46,752 bases of DNA from UMGS1696 sp964621165 (GTDB lineage Bacteria; Bacillota; Clostridia; Oscillospirales; CAG-272), in contig CAZULC010000015.1 of assembly GCA_964621165.1 (NCBI GenBank), positions 1-46,752 of the forward strand, in the 5' to 3' direction. A model generated the notes under the pieces. The model ran no database searches. It saw nothing but the letters and a program-made list of their open reading frames with translations, and was not told the DNA's origin. Shown here in pieces: positions 16,063-23,944 of this stretch. The stretch's first letter is position 1; every line of letters starts with the position of its first letter. Both the position numbers and the translations under genes were made by a program.

Positions 16063-17115
16063 TCAATAAAGGGAACCCGTGTTTACAATGGGCTGGGCGT
16101 CTCGGTTGCCGCAGAGAACCACGAGAAGGTTAGCCACCATTTGAGCCGTTCTCTCGTCGTCAAGGGCGCAGATTCTCTCGTCGCTTATCTTGTCAAGAGC
16201 CATCTGGACCATGCCCACCGCACCGTCGACTATCATCTTTCTCGCGTCAATTATTGCGGAAGCCTGCTGTCTCTGGAGCATAACCGCCGCGATTTCAGGG
16301 GCATAGGCGAGGTATGTTATGCGCGCTTCCACGACTTCCAGACCGGCGTAGCGTACTCTTTCGTTGATTTTGTCCCGTATTCTGGAAGCCACAATCTCAC
16401 TCGAGCCTCTCAGGGAGCCTTCATCAGCCACTCCGTCGCCGGTTGTGTCAATGTTGGGGGATACATCGTAGGGGTAGATTCTCACGATCTCACGCAGAGC
16501 CGTGTCGCACTGGAGGGAGAGGTATTCCTTGTAGTTGTCCACATTGAATACAGCTTTGGCGGTGTCCACAACCTTCCACATTACTGCGATTCCAATCTCA
16601 ATTGGGTTGCCGAGACAGTCGTTGATTTTCTGTCGGTTGTTGTTCAGAGTCATGACCTTGAGGGAAATTTTGTTGTTCGCGAACTCTATGCTGGATGACG
16701 AGAACGTTCCCGTAGCTGCGTTGAATCTGGGCTTTCCCACCGCAACGTCGCCGCTCTGGTTCAGCTTTGTCTTTGCCGCGGGGTTGACGGAGGTGCAGAA
16801 GGGATTGACGAAATAGAAGCCTTCGTCCCGCAGTGTGCCGATGTATCTGCCGAATAGGGTGAGAACTACGGCTTCGTTTGGCTTCATTACCTTGAGTCCC
16901 ACAAACCAGAACCAGCCTAAGCAGGCGTAGATTACCGTCAGCACAAAGCATACGATTGCGAGAGGCTCACCGCCCGTTTTGTCCATCTGTGACGCCGACG
17001 CCGCGATTCCGATGATGTCCGCGATGTAGAGTACGATTCCCAAGAACAGAAAGAACCAGCCGCTTACCGGCTTCAGAATTTTCTCGGTGATTTCACTCGT
17101 GTTGTTTTTGCTCAT
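16063..17115 (-). CDS. SPFH (stomatin/prohibitin/flotillin) domain membrane protein
   Basis: The 350-residue protein has two N-terminal membrane helices (about 18-40 and 52-74) followed by an SPFH/Band 7 domain. Key blocks are KPNEAVVLTLFGRYIGTLRDEGFYFVNPF at 79 onward, IGIAVMWKVVDTAKAVF, and a C-terminal helical LEVVEARITYLAYAPEIAAVMLQRQQA typical of oligomerising SPFH proteins. It should form membrane microdomain or cage-like assemblies; its bacterial role is not settled. AAGGAGG precedes the ATG. It is the first gene of a two-gene operon with the RHH protein, with promoter and operator directly upstream. Confidence 0.88.
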   Translation of the reverse strand: MSKNNTSEITEKILKPVSGWFFLFLGIVLYIADIIGIAASASQMDKTGGEPLAIVCFVLTVIYACLGWFWFVGLKVMKPNEAVVLTLFGRYIGTLRDEGFYFVNPFCTSVNPAAKTKLNQSGDVAVGKPRFNAATGTFSSSSIEFANNKISLKVMTLNNNRQKINDCLGNPIEIGIAVMWKVVDTAKAVFNVDNYKEYLSLQCDTALREIVRIYPYDVSPNIDTTGDGVADEGSLRGSSEIVASRIRDKINERVRYAGLEVVEARITYLAYAPEIAAVMLQRQQASAIIDARKMIVDGAVGMVQMALDKISDERICALDDERTAQMVANLLVVLCGNRDAQPIVNTGSLY

Positions 17116-17168
17116 TTTCTTCCTCCTTGAATTGTCATTGTTTTTTATCGGTTTAGTTTCATACGCAA

Positions 17169-17195
17169 TGATATCATTTTGATATCATGATATAT
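17169..17195. promoter_or_regulatory. Tandem TGATATCA repeats, probable RHH operator
   Basis: Two perfect palindromes TGATATCA (17169-17176 and 17180-17187) are spaced 11 bases apart, and a partial third copy TGATATAT (17188-17195) touches the -10 box of the SPFH operon. Short tandem palindromes on one helical turn are the usual binding pattern of Arc/MetJ/CopG-type RHH proteins, and such a protein is encoded as the second gene of this operon. Autorepression is inferred. Confidence 0.65.
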
Positions 17196-17222
17196 TATAC
17201 CACACCTGCAGACTAATGTCAA
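17194..17222 (-). promoter_or_regulatory. Consensus promoter of the SPFH-RHH operon
   Basis: On the minus strand perfect TTGACA (17217-17222) and TATAAT (17194-17199), with 17 bases between. The TGATATCA repeats overlap the -10 box and the start site. Confidence 0.88.
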
Positions 17223-17245
17223 TAGGCCGGAGCAAATATTTTCAC

Positions 17246-17274
17246 TTGACAACAGCCGTTCGCTCGGGTATAAT
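17246..17274 (+). promoter_or_regulatory. Consensus promoter of the Sfp-like gene
   Basis: Perfect TTGACA (17246-17251) and TATAAT (17269-17274) with a 17-base spacer, divergent from the SPFH promoter with -35 boxes 23 bases apart. Confidence 0.88.
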
Positions 17275-17300
17275 TATTAAAACACAGAAAGGAGAGCCGC

Positions 17301-17831
17301 ATGAAGGTCAGCGTATATTACACCAAAGCCGGAGGGGAAGACTCCCACGCGCTTCTTATAAAGTCCGCACGCCTTTTTTCAGAGGAAGAAAACCTGACCC
17401 TCGTCAGCGAGTACGGGAAGAAGCCGTATTTTGCTTCCGGTCCGGTGAAGTTTTCCCTGAGCCACAGCGGGAACATTTGGGTTTGTGCAATGGCATATGA
17501 CGAGGTGGGCCTTGACTTTCAGCTATGTTCGTCCCGTGCGAATCTTGAACGGGTAGCGCGCCACTACTTCCACCCGCGCGAATACGAAGCATATCTCGAC
17601 GGCGTGAGCTTTTATAGAATCTGGACAGCAAAAGAGGCGGCAGTTAAGCTGACGGGCTGGGGAATCGACGGCAGGTTCGCGAGGTTCGACTCCACCAAAA
17701 TCCCCATTGAAGCGGAAGAATTCCCGTCGGCGGTGAATCTCAAGTATATTCGCGAAATCCCATCGACTGAGCGATACTTCTGCTCCCTCGCGTCATACGA
17801 AAAGGCTGAGGTGGAGATTTTTGAAATATAG
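17301..17831 (+). CDS. Sfp-like 4'-phosphopantetheinyl transferase
   Basis: This enzyme would move the phosphopantetheine arm from coenzyme A onto a serine of a carrier protein. The diagnostic blocks are present: FSLSHSGNIW (51-60), VGLDFQ (69-74) and the magnesium/CoA motif WTAKEAAVK (108-116). The second magnesium ligand of Sfp (Glu in GIDIE) is Gln74 here, as in some other family members, so activity is not excluded. At 176 residues it is shorter than Sfp (about 224), mainly at the N-terminus. AAAGGAG lies six bases before the ATG. No polyketide or non-ribosomal peptide genes are nearby, so the substrate is probably the fatty-acid carrier protein or one encoded elsewhere. Confidence 0.85.
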   Translation: MKVSVYYTKAGGEDSHALLIKSARLFSEEENLTLVSEYGKKPYFASGPVKFSLSHSGNIWVCAMAYDEVGLDFQLCSSRANLERVARHYFHPREYEAYLDGVSFYRIWTAKEAAVKLTGWGIDGRFARFDSTKIPIEAEEFPSAVNLKYIREIPSTERYFCSLASYEKAEVEIFEI

Positions 17832-17899
17832 ATTCGCTATGCCGCGTATGATAAGCCCGCTTTACGGTTTTTCTATGGTTACTGTAAAGACGAAATATT

Positions 17900-17926
17900 T
17901 CCCGCTGTGATTCCGGCGGGATTTTT
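17900..17926 (+). terminator. Intrinsic terminator of the Sfp-like gene
   Basis: CCCGC (17901-17905) pairs with GCGGG (17916-17920), followed by ATTTTTAA. Confidence 0.75.
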
Positions 17927-17972
17927 AATGATAAGAAAAACGGTGAAATTTGCGAAAAATTTGTCTATACGC

Positions 17973-18001
17973 TTTACTTTGCCCGACCGATGTTGTATAA
18001 T
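17973..18001 (+). promoter_or_regulatory. Promoter of the methyltransferase-recQ-glycosyltransferase operon
   Basis: TTTACT (17973-17978) and TATAAT (17996-18001) with a 17-base spacer. Confidence 0.75.
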
Positions 18002-18040
18002 AAATCATGATAAATACGTTGTTTTAAGGAAATGATGCAT

Positions 18041-18826
18041 ATGTCAAGCCAAAGCCATGACGGTTACGCCGTACTTTCATCCGTTTACGATAAACTGAAC
18101 AAAGCCGTCGACTACGAACGCTGGGCGGACTTCATCGAGGCCTGCTTCACCCGCTTTTCGACGGAAAAAATTCACTCCGTCCTCGATCTGGGCTGCGGGA
18201 CCGGCGCAATGAGCCTGATTTTAGCCCGACGGGGATACGACATGACCGCCCTCGACATATCCGAAGAAATGCTCTCAGTGGCGGAAAACCGTGCTTACAG
18301 GGAAAAGGTAAAGGACATCCTCTTCATCAGGGGGGATATGAGCGCGTTTGAACTGTACGGCACAGTCGACGCCGTAATCTGCTGTCTCGACGGAATCAAC
18401 CACCTCACCAAAAAGGAAGACGTCCTCTCATGCTTCTCTCTGGTTCACAACTACCTGAACGACGGCGGACTGTTTTTGTTTGACGTAAACACGCCGTATA
18501 AATTCGAGTCAGTCTACGCCGGCCACGACTACATTTTTGAGGACGAAGGCGTCATGTGCTGCTGGCAGAACTTCATGAGCAAAAACTGCGACGCGGCGGA
18601 ATTCTATCTCTCGGTTTTCGAGGAAAAAGACGGGGTCTGGATCCGCCATGACGGGATTGAGCATGAGAGAGCCTACAGCCTGCGTTCCATAAAGAATATG
18701 CTCATGCAGTGCGGCTTTGAGCTGGCAGACGTCTCGGCAGACTACGGCTTCACCTCTCCGGAGAAAATGGACGAGTGCGAGAGATGGTACATTACGGCAA
18801 GAAAAATCACGAATACGGAAAATTAA
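18041..18826 (+). CDS. Class I SAM-dependent methyltransferase
   Basis: A cytoplasmic methyltransferase of about 262 residues with the Rossmann-type SAM site VLDLGCGTGAMSL, the acidic ribose-binding strand MTALDISEEML, and a motif IV-like VDAVICCLDGINHL. The rest matches the Methyltransf_25/11 group; the substrate cannot be told. Three in-frame ATGs lie at 18032, 18035 and 18041. AAGGA ends at 18030, so the third, ten bases away, or the second is the most likely start. It opens an operon with recQ twelve bases downstream and a glycolipid glycosyltransferase after that. Confidence 0.85.
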   Translation: MSSQSHDGYAVLSSVYDKLNKAVDYERWADFIEACFTRFSTEKIHSVLDLGCGTGAMSLILARRGYDMTALDISEEMLSVAENRAYREKVKDILFIRGDMSAFELYGTVDAVICCLDGINHLTKKEDVLSCFSLVHNYLNDGGLFLFDVNTPYKFESVYAGHDYIFEDEGVMCCWQNFMSKNCDAAEFYLSVFEEKDGVWIRHDGIEHERAYSLRSIKNMLMQCGFELADVSADYGFTSPEKMDECERWYITARKITNTEN

Positions 18827-18838
18827 GGAAGATAAAAT

Positions 18839-20797
18839 TTGACACAGAAATATAAAGACAAATACGAGGTTCTGTCCGACGTCTTCGGCCATTCTTCATT
18901 CAGAAAAGGACAGGGTGAAATTATTGATGAGCTTCTCTCAGGCTGCGATGTTTTGGCTGTGATGCCGACGGGCGGAGGGAAAAGCATATGCTACCAGCTT
19001 TCCGCACTGATGACTGAAGGAATTACACTTGTAGTATCTCCGCTGATTTCCCTCATGAAGGACCAGGTTATGTCCCTTGCCCAGTCGGGAGTGCGCGCCG
19101 CCTACATCAACTCATCCCTCACCTTCGCGCAGTACAACAAGGTTCTCGCCAACATGAGAATGGGAGTGTACAAAATCATATACCTGGCTCCCGAACGGCT
19201 CCAGTCAGAGGACTTCATATCATGCTGTTCCGAGCTTGATATCGGCCTTGTGGCAGTGGATGAAGCTCACTGCGTGTCCGGCTGGGGTCAGGATTTCCGT
19301 CCGGCTTATCTCGGAATCAGCGGATTCATAAAATCCCTGCCGAAGAGGCCGACCGTCGGAGCTTTCACCGCAACTGCCACCGAAAGGGTCAAGGACGACA
19401 TAAAGAACCTGCTTGAGCTACAGTCACCATTTGAGATAACAACGGGCTTTGACAGACCGAATCTGTATTTCGAGGTAATCCCCACCAAAAAGAACACAAA
19501 GTCCGGCGAGCTTCTGCGGCTGATGCGTGAGAGATACGCGGACAAATGCGGCATAGTTTACTGCGGAACGAGGAGCGCTGTTGACGACGTGGCCTCTCTC
19601 CTTCGACTGAACGGTTACTCAGCCGGACGGTATCACGCGGGAATGGAAGACGAAGCAAGACACGCGGCGCAGGACGACTTCATTTACGAACGGATAAAAA
19701 TAATGGTGGCCACAAACGCCTTCGGTATGGGAATCGACAAGTCCAACGTCTCGTTCGTTATACACTACAACATGCCAAAAGACGTGGAGAGCTACTATCA
19801 GGAAGCCGGAAGAGCCGGACGAGACGGTTCAGCGGCTGACTGCATACTTCTGTGGAGCGAATCCGACGTGATTCTGAATCGGTTCCTGATTGAAAAAACC
19901 GACGGAGCGGAGGCTGAGCTTGCGGCAAAGCTGTCCCCTGAAGAGAGGGAAAACCTGCGCCGGCTGGAATATCTGCGTCTTGACAAAATGTCGGACTACT
20001 GCAAGACTCTTGGCTGTCTCAGGGCGTATCTTCTGCGTTACTTCGGCGAAAAAACCGACTTCGACAACTGCGGAAACTGCTCAAACTGCACCGGCGACAA
20101 AGCCGTAGTCGACGTGACCGTAGATTCGCAGAAAATCCTATCCTGTATCGCGAGAACCGGCGGAAGATTCGGCGCCTCAACCATAGCCGAGGTCCTGCGT
20201 GGCTCCATGAACGAACAGATAGAAAAATACGACCTTGACCAGCTTTCAACCTACGGAATCATGAAGGGTGTGAACGCAAAATACATACGCCATATAATAG
20301 ACCAGCTCCGGATACAGGGCTATCTCGAAATCGACGAAAAATCAGCGTACCGGATCCCGACTCTCACATTCAAGTCGAGGTATGTGCTGTCAGGCTCGGA
20401 TCATGTGTTCATCAGGGAAGCTGACGGGGAAAAGAAGAATGTCAAAAGGGAAAAGCCCAAAAGTCCGGCTGAGAGCAGAGAAAAAGCTATTGATTACCTC
20501 AGGCAGAGTACTCTTGCAGACACCAACGCACAGCCTTTGCTAGGTTATTCGAAAACCATACCCGACAGCAGTCACAAAGGCGGACTTCTCGAACAGCTCA
20601 GGGCAGAGCGGCTCAGGATTTCACGGGAAGCGGCGGTACCGGCCTATGTGGTGTTCTCCGATGCAACACTGCTTGACATGTGCCGCATAATGCCCACGAA
20701 TCGGGAGGAATTTCTCTCGGTTTCCGGAGTCGGCAAGACCAAAGCTGACAAATACGGCGACGCATTCATGAATATAATAAGAGAATTCAAAAAATAA
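18839..20797 (+). CDS. recQ: ATP-dependent DNA helicase RecQ
   Basis: A 652-residue 3'-5' helicase acting on forks, D-loops and other structured DNA. Walker A is MPTGGGKSICYQ, the DEAH box VDEAHC, motif VI QEAGRAGRDG; the RecQ zinc-binding site follows (CLRAYLLRYFGE, then CGNCSNC), then a winged-helix RQC region and a C-terminal HRDC domain (LLDMCRIMP...LSVSGVGKTKADKYG). It starts with TTG: AAGGAAG lies seven bases before it and overlaps the methyltransferase stop codon, so the two are translated from one mRNA. Length and domain order are normal. Confidence 0.95.
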   Translation: MTQKYKDKYEVLSDVFGHSSFRKGQGEIIDELLSGCDVLAVMPTGGGKSICYQLSALMTEGITLVVSPLISLMKDQVMSLAQSGVRAAYINSSLTFAQYNKVLANMRMGVYKIIYLAPERLQSEDFISCCSELDIGLVAVDEAHCVSGWGQDFRPAYLGISGFIKSLPKRPTVGAFTATATERVKDDIKNLLELQSPFEITTGFDRPNLYFEVIPTKKNTKSGELLRLMRERYADKCGIVYCGTRSAVDDVASLLRLNGYSAGRYHAGMEDEARHAAQDDFIYERIKIMVATNAFGMGIDKSNVSFVIHYNMPKDVESYYQEAGRAGRDGSAADCILLWSESDVILNRFLIEKTDGAEAELAAKLSPEERENLRRLEYLRLDKMSDYCKTLGCLRAYLLRYFGEKTDFDNCGNCSNCTGDKAVVDVTVDSQKILSCIARTGGRFGASTIAEVLRGSMNEQIEKYDLDQLSTYGIMKGVNAKYIRHIIDQLRIQGYLEIDEKSAYRIPTLTFKSRYVLSGSDHVFIREADGEKKNVKREKPKSPAESREKAIDYLRQSTLADTNAQPLLGYSKTIPDSSHKGGLLEQLRAERLRISREAAVPAYVVFSDATLLDMCRIMPTNREEFLSVSGVGKTKADKYGDAFMNIIREFKK

Positions 20798-20823
20798 GTC
20801 AGGACTAAGTTCGGGAGACAGTA

Positions 20824-21978
20824 ATGAAAATATTGATTTTATCCCGCAGTATGGGCGGAGGTCACAATTCAGCAGCGAGAGCCATCGGGGAAGCCGTGAA
20901 GTCGTTGAACGGCCGGGAGCAGGACGGAATTGTCATGAACATAGAAGCCGACGTGGTTGACGCTTCCCGCTTCACAAGGTTGGTTCTGAAGGACGCTTCT
21001 TCCCACATCTACGTGAACTCAGTGCGCTGCTTTCCCGGCCTGTTCGGAAAAGTTTACAAAATTGCAAAGGTTATTTCCACGCCAAAGTTCAAGTCGGTGG
21101 TGTATCTTGCCAACCACAAGGGAGCCGGAAAAATGCTGGACTTCATTGAAAAAGGGGGCTACGACGGGATTGCGGCTACAAACCTGTTTCCTATTGAGAC
21201 TCTCACCTACCTGAAGAGAAGCGGACGGCTCAAAGTCCCATGCTTCGGAGTGGCGACGGACTACACCTGCATCCCTTTCTGGGAAGACACTGAAATGGAC
21301 CTCTACTTTACGCCGGGAAAGGAGCTTAATGGGGAGTACACCGCCAAAAAAATGCCGGAAGACCGTCTGATTCCAACCGGAATTCCCGTATCGCAGAGAT
21401 TCCTTCACAAAACCGACAGTTCCGAAGCCAAACGGCAGCTGAATCTTGACCCGAACCGCCGGTACATCCTCGTGATGTCTGGAAGCATGGGAGCGGGATA
21501 TCTCGAGAATACTGTGGGCGCGGTTCTGTCCTATGGCGGAGATATTACTCCAATTGTGGTATGCGGGAGCAACGCCGAAGTGAAGTCGAGACTGGACGAC
21601 AGATTTGGCTCCCTTGTTGTAACTATGGGATTTACCGACAAGGTTGAGCTGTACATGAGCGCGTCCGAAGCTGTTGTCACAAAGGCGGGAGGCTTGACCA
21701 GCACTGAGGCGGCGGTGTTCGGAATCCCCATGATACACACAGGCTCCATTCCCGGATGCGAGACCAAAAACGCCGGCTATTTTTCTTCACACGGCATGTC
21801 AATCACAGGGGAGAACGTTGATGAGCTGATGAAAAACGCCGTTTCTCTGATAAACGACAAGGATAGAGTGAACTCCATGCTCGCGGCGCAGAAAAAATAC
21901 GTAAGCTCCAGCGCGGCTGTGGATATCGTTCTGGAAATGGTAAAATATATCGAGAATAACCGCAAAAAGCAGGGGTAA
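20824..21978 (+). CDS. MGDG-synthase/UgtP-like glycolipid glycosyltransferase (GT28)
   Basis: This 384-residue enzyme probably transfers a hexose from UDP-sugar to diacylglycerol, giving membrane glycolipids that can anchor lipoteichoic acid. The N-terminal half opens with LILSRSMGGGHNSAARAI, the MGDG synthase-type acceptor domain. The C-terminal half is GT28-like, with VMSGSMGAGY, a nucleotide-binding VVTKAGGLTSTEAAVFGIPMI and a final helix. No transmembrane segment is present; it should be peripheral on the inner membrane face. GGGAG lies six bases before the ATG. It is the third gene of the operon. An LtaS-like protein is encoded at 37535-39379, so a lipoteichoic-acid-type pathway is plausible. 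Confidence 0.85.
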   Translation: MKILILSRSMGGGHNSAARAIGEAVKSLNGREQDGIVMNIEADVVDASRFTRLVLKDASSHIYVNSVRCFPGLFGKVYKIAKVISTPKFKSVVYLANHKGAGKMLDFIEKGGYDGIAATNLFPIETLTYLKRSGRLKVPCFGVATDYTCIPFWEDTEMDLYFTPGKELNGEYTAKKMPEDRLIPTGIPVSQRFLHKTDSSEAKRQLNLDPNRRYILVMSGSMGAGYLENTVGAVLSYGGDITPIVVCGSNAEVKSRLDDRFGSLVVTMGFTDKVELYMSASEAVVTKAGGLTSTEAAVFGIPMIHTGSIPGCETKNAGYFSSHGMSITGENVDELMKNAVSLINDKDRVNSMLAAQKKYVSSSAAVDIVLEMVKYIENNRKKQG

Positions 21979-22059
21979 TCCTGAAAAAGCAACGGAAAAT
22001 CATTTAAAAAAAGAAAAACCGCGTCGGTGCCTGACCTTCACGGCTGATTGATATGCGTT

Positions 22060-22620
22060 TTATTTGCTTTTTGGCGGCTTCAGCTCAAATATTGACAGCA
22101 CGCGGGCATTGTTCACACCGAGCATGTAGCCGAATGTGGTGACGAACATGGCGGGAAAAATATAGAGAAGATGTATTATGGGGTTGTGGGGCGAAAAATA
22201 CGACACCAGACCCGCGTACATTCCTTCCCACAAAAGACATGCCGCCCGCCCGACAACATTCAAAGTTCCTGCCCATGCGTGAGCCGACTTGAAAGGGTCG
22301 GAGATAAGCACGAGGATTGCCAGAATGAAGTTCGGTATGTTTGCGCAGAGGGAAATGTAAAGTCCCTTCCACTTGTTTTTCGCAGCCCGTCCGCCGTCGA
22401 TTTTGATTCTGTCCTGACCGCCCTTTTCCCAGATTACGTTGTATATGAGGAAGAGGTAGAAAATCGACGAAAATATGCTTGCGAACAGCATGAGCCAGTC
22501 CTTCTGACTTTTTGCGGAGGAAGCGGCGGTTATGACCATAATTCCAAGAAAGGTCGAGCCGAACTGGTTCAAAAGTATCTTTCCAACAATTTTTGAGTTT
22601 TCACTCCAGAAATCTTTCAT
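22060..22620 (-). CDS. Predicted integral membrane protein, function unknown
   Basis: The 186-residue protein has about four hydrophobic helices (approximately 20-36, 43-64, 92-112 and 148-170). Between helices 2 and 3 lies a basic loop (KGGQDRIKIDGGRAAKNKWKG). No catalytic motif or named family was recognised. GGGAGATAT precedes the ATG. It is a single gene, convergent with the glycosyltransferase operon, with no convincing terminator between them. A TGTGA...TCACA inverted repeat at about 22666-22682 upstream may be part of its control region. Confidence 0.7.
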   Translation of the reverse strand: MKDFWSENSKIVGKILLNQFGSTFLGIMVITAASSAKSQKDWLMLFASIFSSIFYLFLIYNVIWEKGGQDRIKIDGGRAAKNKWKGLYISLCANIPNFILAILVLISDPFKSAHAWAGTLNVVGRAACLLWEGMYAGLVSYFSPHNPIIHLLYIFPAMFVTTFGYMLGVNNARVLSIFELKPPKSK

Positions 22621-22889
22621 ATATATCTCCCAACGTGTGAAATGTATTGTGCAATCTAACCTTTATGTGAGCTTTTTTCACACGGTTATGCGCAGAATAA
22701 ATAAAAAAATACGTGCCGCTTAATTGCTATCGGAACACCTATATTGTATAGCTAAATCGCCAAAATTACAAGTATTTAATGCGAAAATTTACAAACTATC
22801 TAACAAAAAATTAAAGTTTCGAGAATTTTCGTTATCATTTAAGACCATAGCAAACCCAATTAAATAATTGATTCAAGAGAAAAATCACA

Positions 22890-23909
22890 ATGAACGATAA
22901 AGAATTCAAGGCGTCATTTCCGCCGCTGATACAGAAATTCGCGAATTACAAGGACGTGGTTCAGGGATGCTCAGCCAAAACTGTGACCGAGTACCTGTTT
23001 GATTTGCGCACTTTCTGCCGCTACATGACAGCCTCCCGCGAAAACCTGCCTCTCGAGGGTGATGAGCTTGAGAAAATCGACATCAGCGGACTTGATGAGG
23101 ACTTTTTCCGCTCGGTTACGACGACTGACATATACGACTTTCTGTCATACGTAAAAAACGGACGGGACAATCAGTCCGACACCCGTGCGAGAAAGCTGTC
23201 CGCCATCAAGCAGTTCTACAAATACTGCACCGTGCGGCTGAAAATATTTGAAGTCAATCCCGCCGCCGATATAGAGGCTCCCAAACGGAAAAAGCAGCTT
23301 CCCAAGCACCTGACCGTCGACGAATGCGTGGATCTTTTGAACGTGGTCAACTCCGATGAACAGTCCAAAACAAAGGAGCGGGACTACTGCATTCTGACCC
23401 TGTTTCTCAACTGCGGACTGCGTCTGTCGGAGCTGTGCGGAATCAACATACGGGACATGGACGACGAGCTTCGATCAATGCGGGTCACAGGCAAAGGTTC
23501 AAAAGAGAGAATTGTCTACCTGAATGAAGCATGCAAAACCGCAATCGAAGCCTATCTTCCGGTCAGAATCACCCAGAGCACGAAGAATGAACATGAAAAC
23601 GCGCTTTTTCTCTCGCGTCTGGGAACAAGAATTTCCGTGAAGACAGTTCAGTGGATGGTGAAGAAATATCTCGGTGAAGCCGGTCTGGAATACAAAAACT
23701 ACTCCACCCACAAGCTCCGCCACACCGCCGCAACTTTGATGTACCAGTCGGGAAAGGTGGATATCCGCGTACTCAAGGATATTCTCGGCCACGAGCAGCT
23801 CAATACCACCCAGATTTACACCCACGTTTCAAACGCGAACATGGAAGAAGCAATGGAGCAGAATCCCCTCGCGGACTTCACCCCAAAGAAGAGGAAAAAA
23901 GACAACTGA
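22890..23909 (+). CDS. XerC/XerD-type tyrosine recombinase
   Basis: A 339-residue site-specific recombinase, the right size for a chromosome-dimer resolvase rather than a phage integrase. The N-terminal SAM-like core-binding domain covers about 10-120. The catalytic set is complete: Arg178 (CGLRLSEL), Lys202 (TGKGSKER), His274 and Arg277 (HKLRHTAA), His301 (LGHEQL) and Tyr310 (QIYTHV). It should cut and rejoin DNA at a dif-like site, though none is visible nearby. The ribosome binding site is weak (AAGAGA). No tRNA, att repeats or phage genes flank it. GH95 follows after 35 bases, perhaps on the same mRNA. Confidence 0.9.
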   Translation: MNDKEFKASFPPLIQKFANYKDVVQGCSAKTVTEYLFDLRTFCRYMTASRENLPLEGDELEKIDISGLDEDFFRSVTTTDIYDFLSYVKNGRDNQSDTRARKLSAIKQFYKYCTVRLKIFEVNPAADIEAPKRKKQLPKHLTVDECVDLLNVVNSDEQSKTKERDYCILTLFLNCGLRLSELCGINIRDMDDELRSMRVTGKGSKERIVYLNEACKTAIEAYLPVRITQSTKNEHENALFLSRLGTRISVKTVQWMVKKYLGEAGLEYKNYSTHKLRHTAATLMYQSGKVDIRVLKDILGHEQLNTTQIYTHVSNANMEEAMEQNPLADFTPKKRKKDN

Positions 23910-23944
23910 ATTGCAAAAAATCAACATCAGGGAGGAGAAATCTT

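Noticed and set aside
15850..16698. 282-codon plus-strand frame opposite the SPFH and RHH genes
   Set aside because: Antisense shadow of two well-supported genes, no initiation signal and no recognisable domain.
21019..21738. 239-codon minus-strand frame opposite the glycosyltransferase
   Set aside because: Antisense shadow with low-complexity composition and no ribosome binding site.
22890..23909. Phage integrase or mobile element boundary
   Set aside because: The recombinase has Xer size and motifs, and there are no att repeats, tRNA target, excisionase or phage genes around it.
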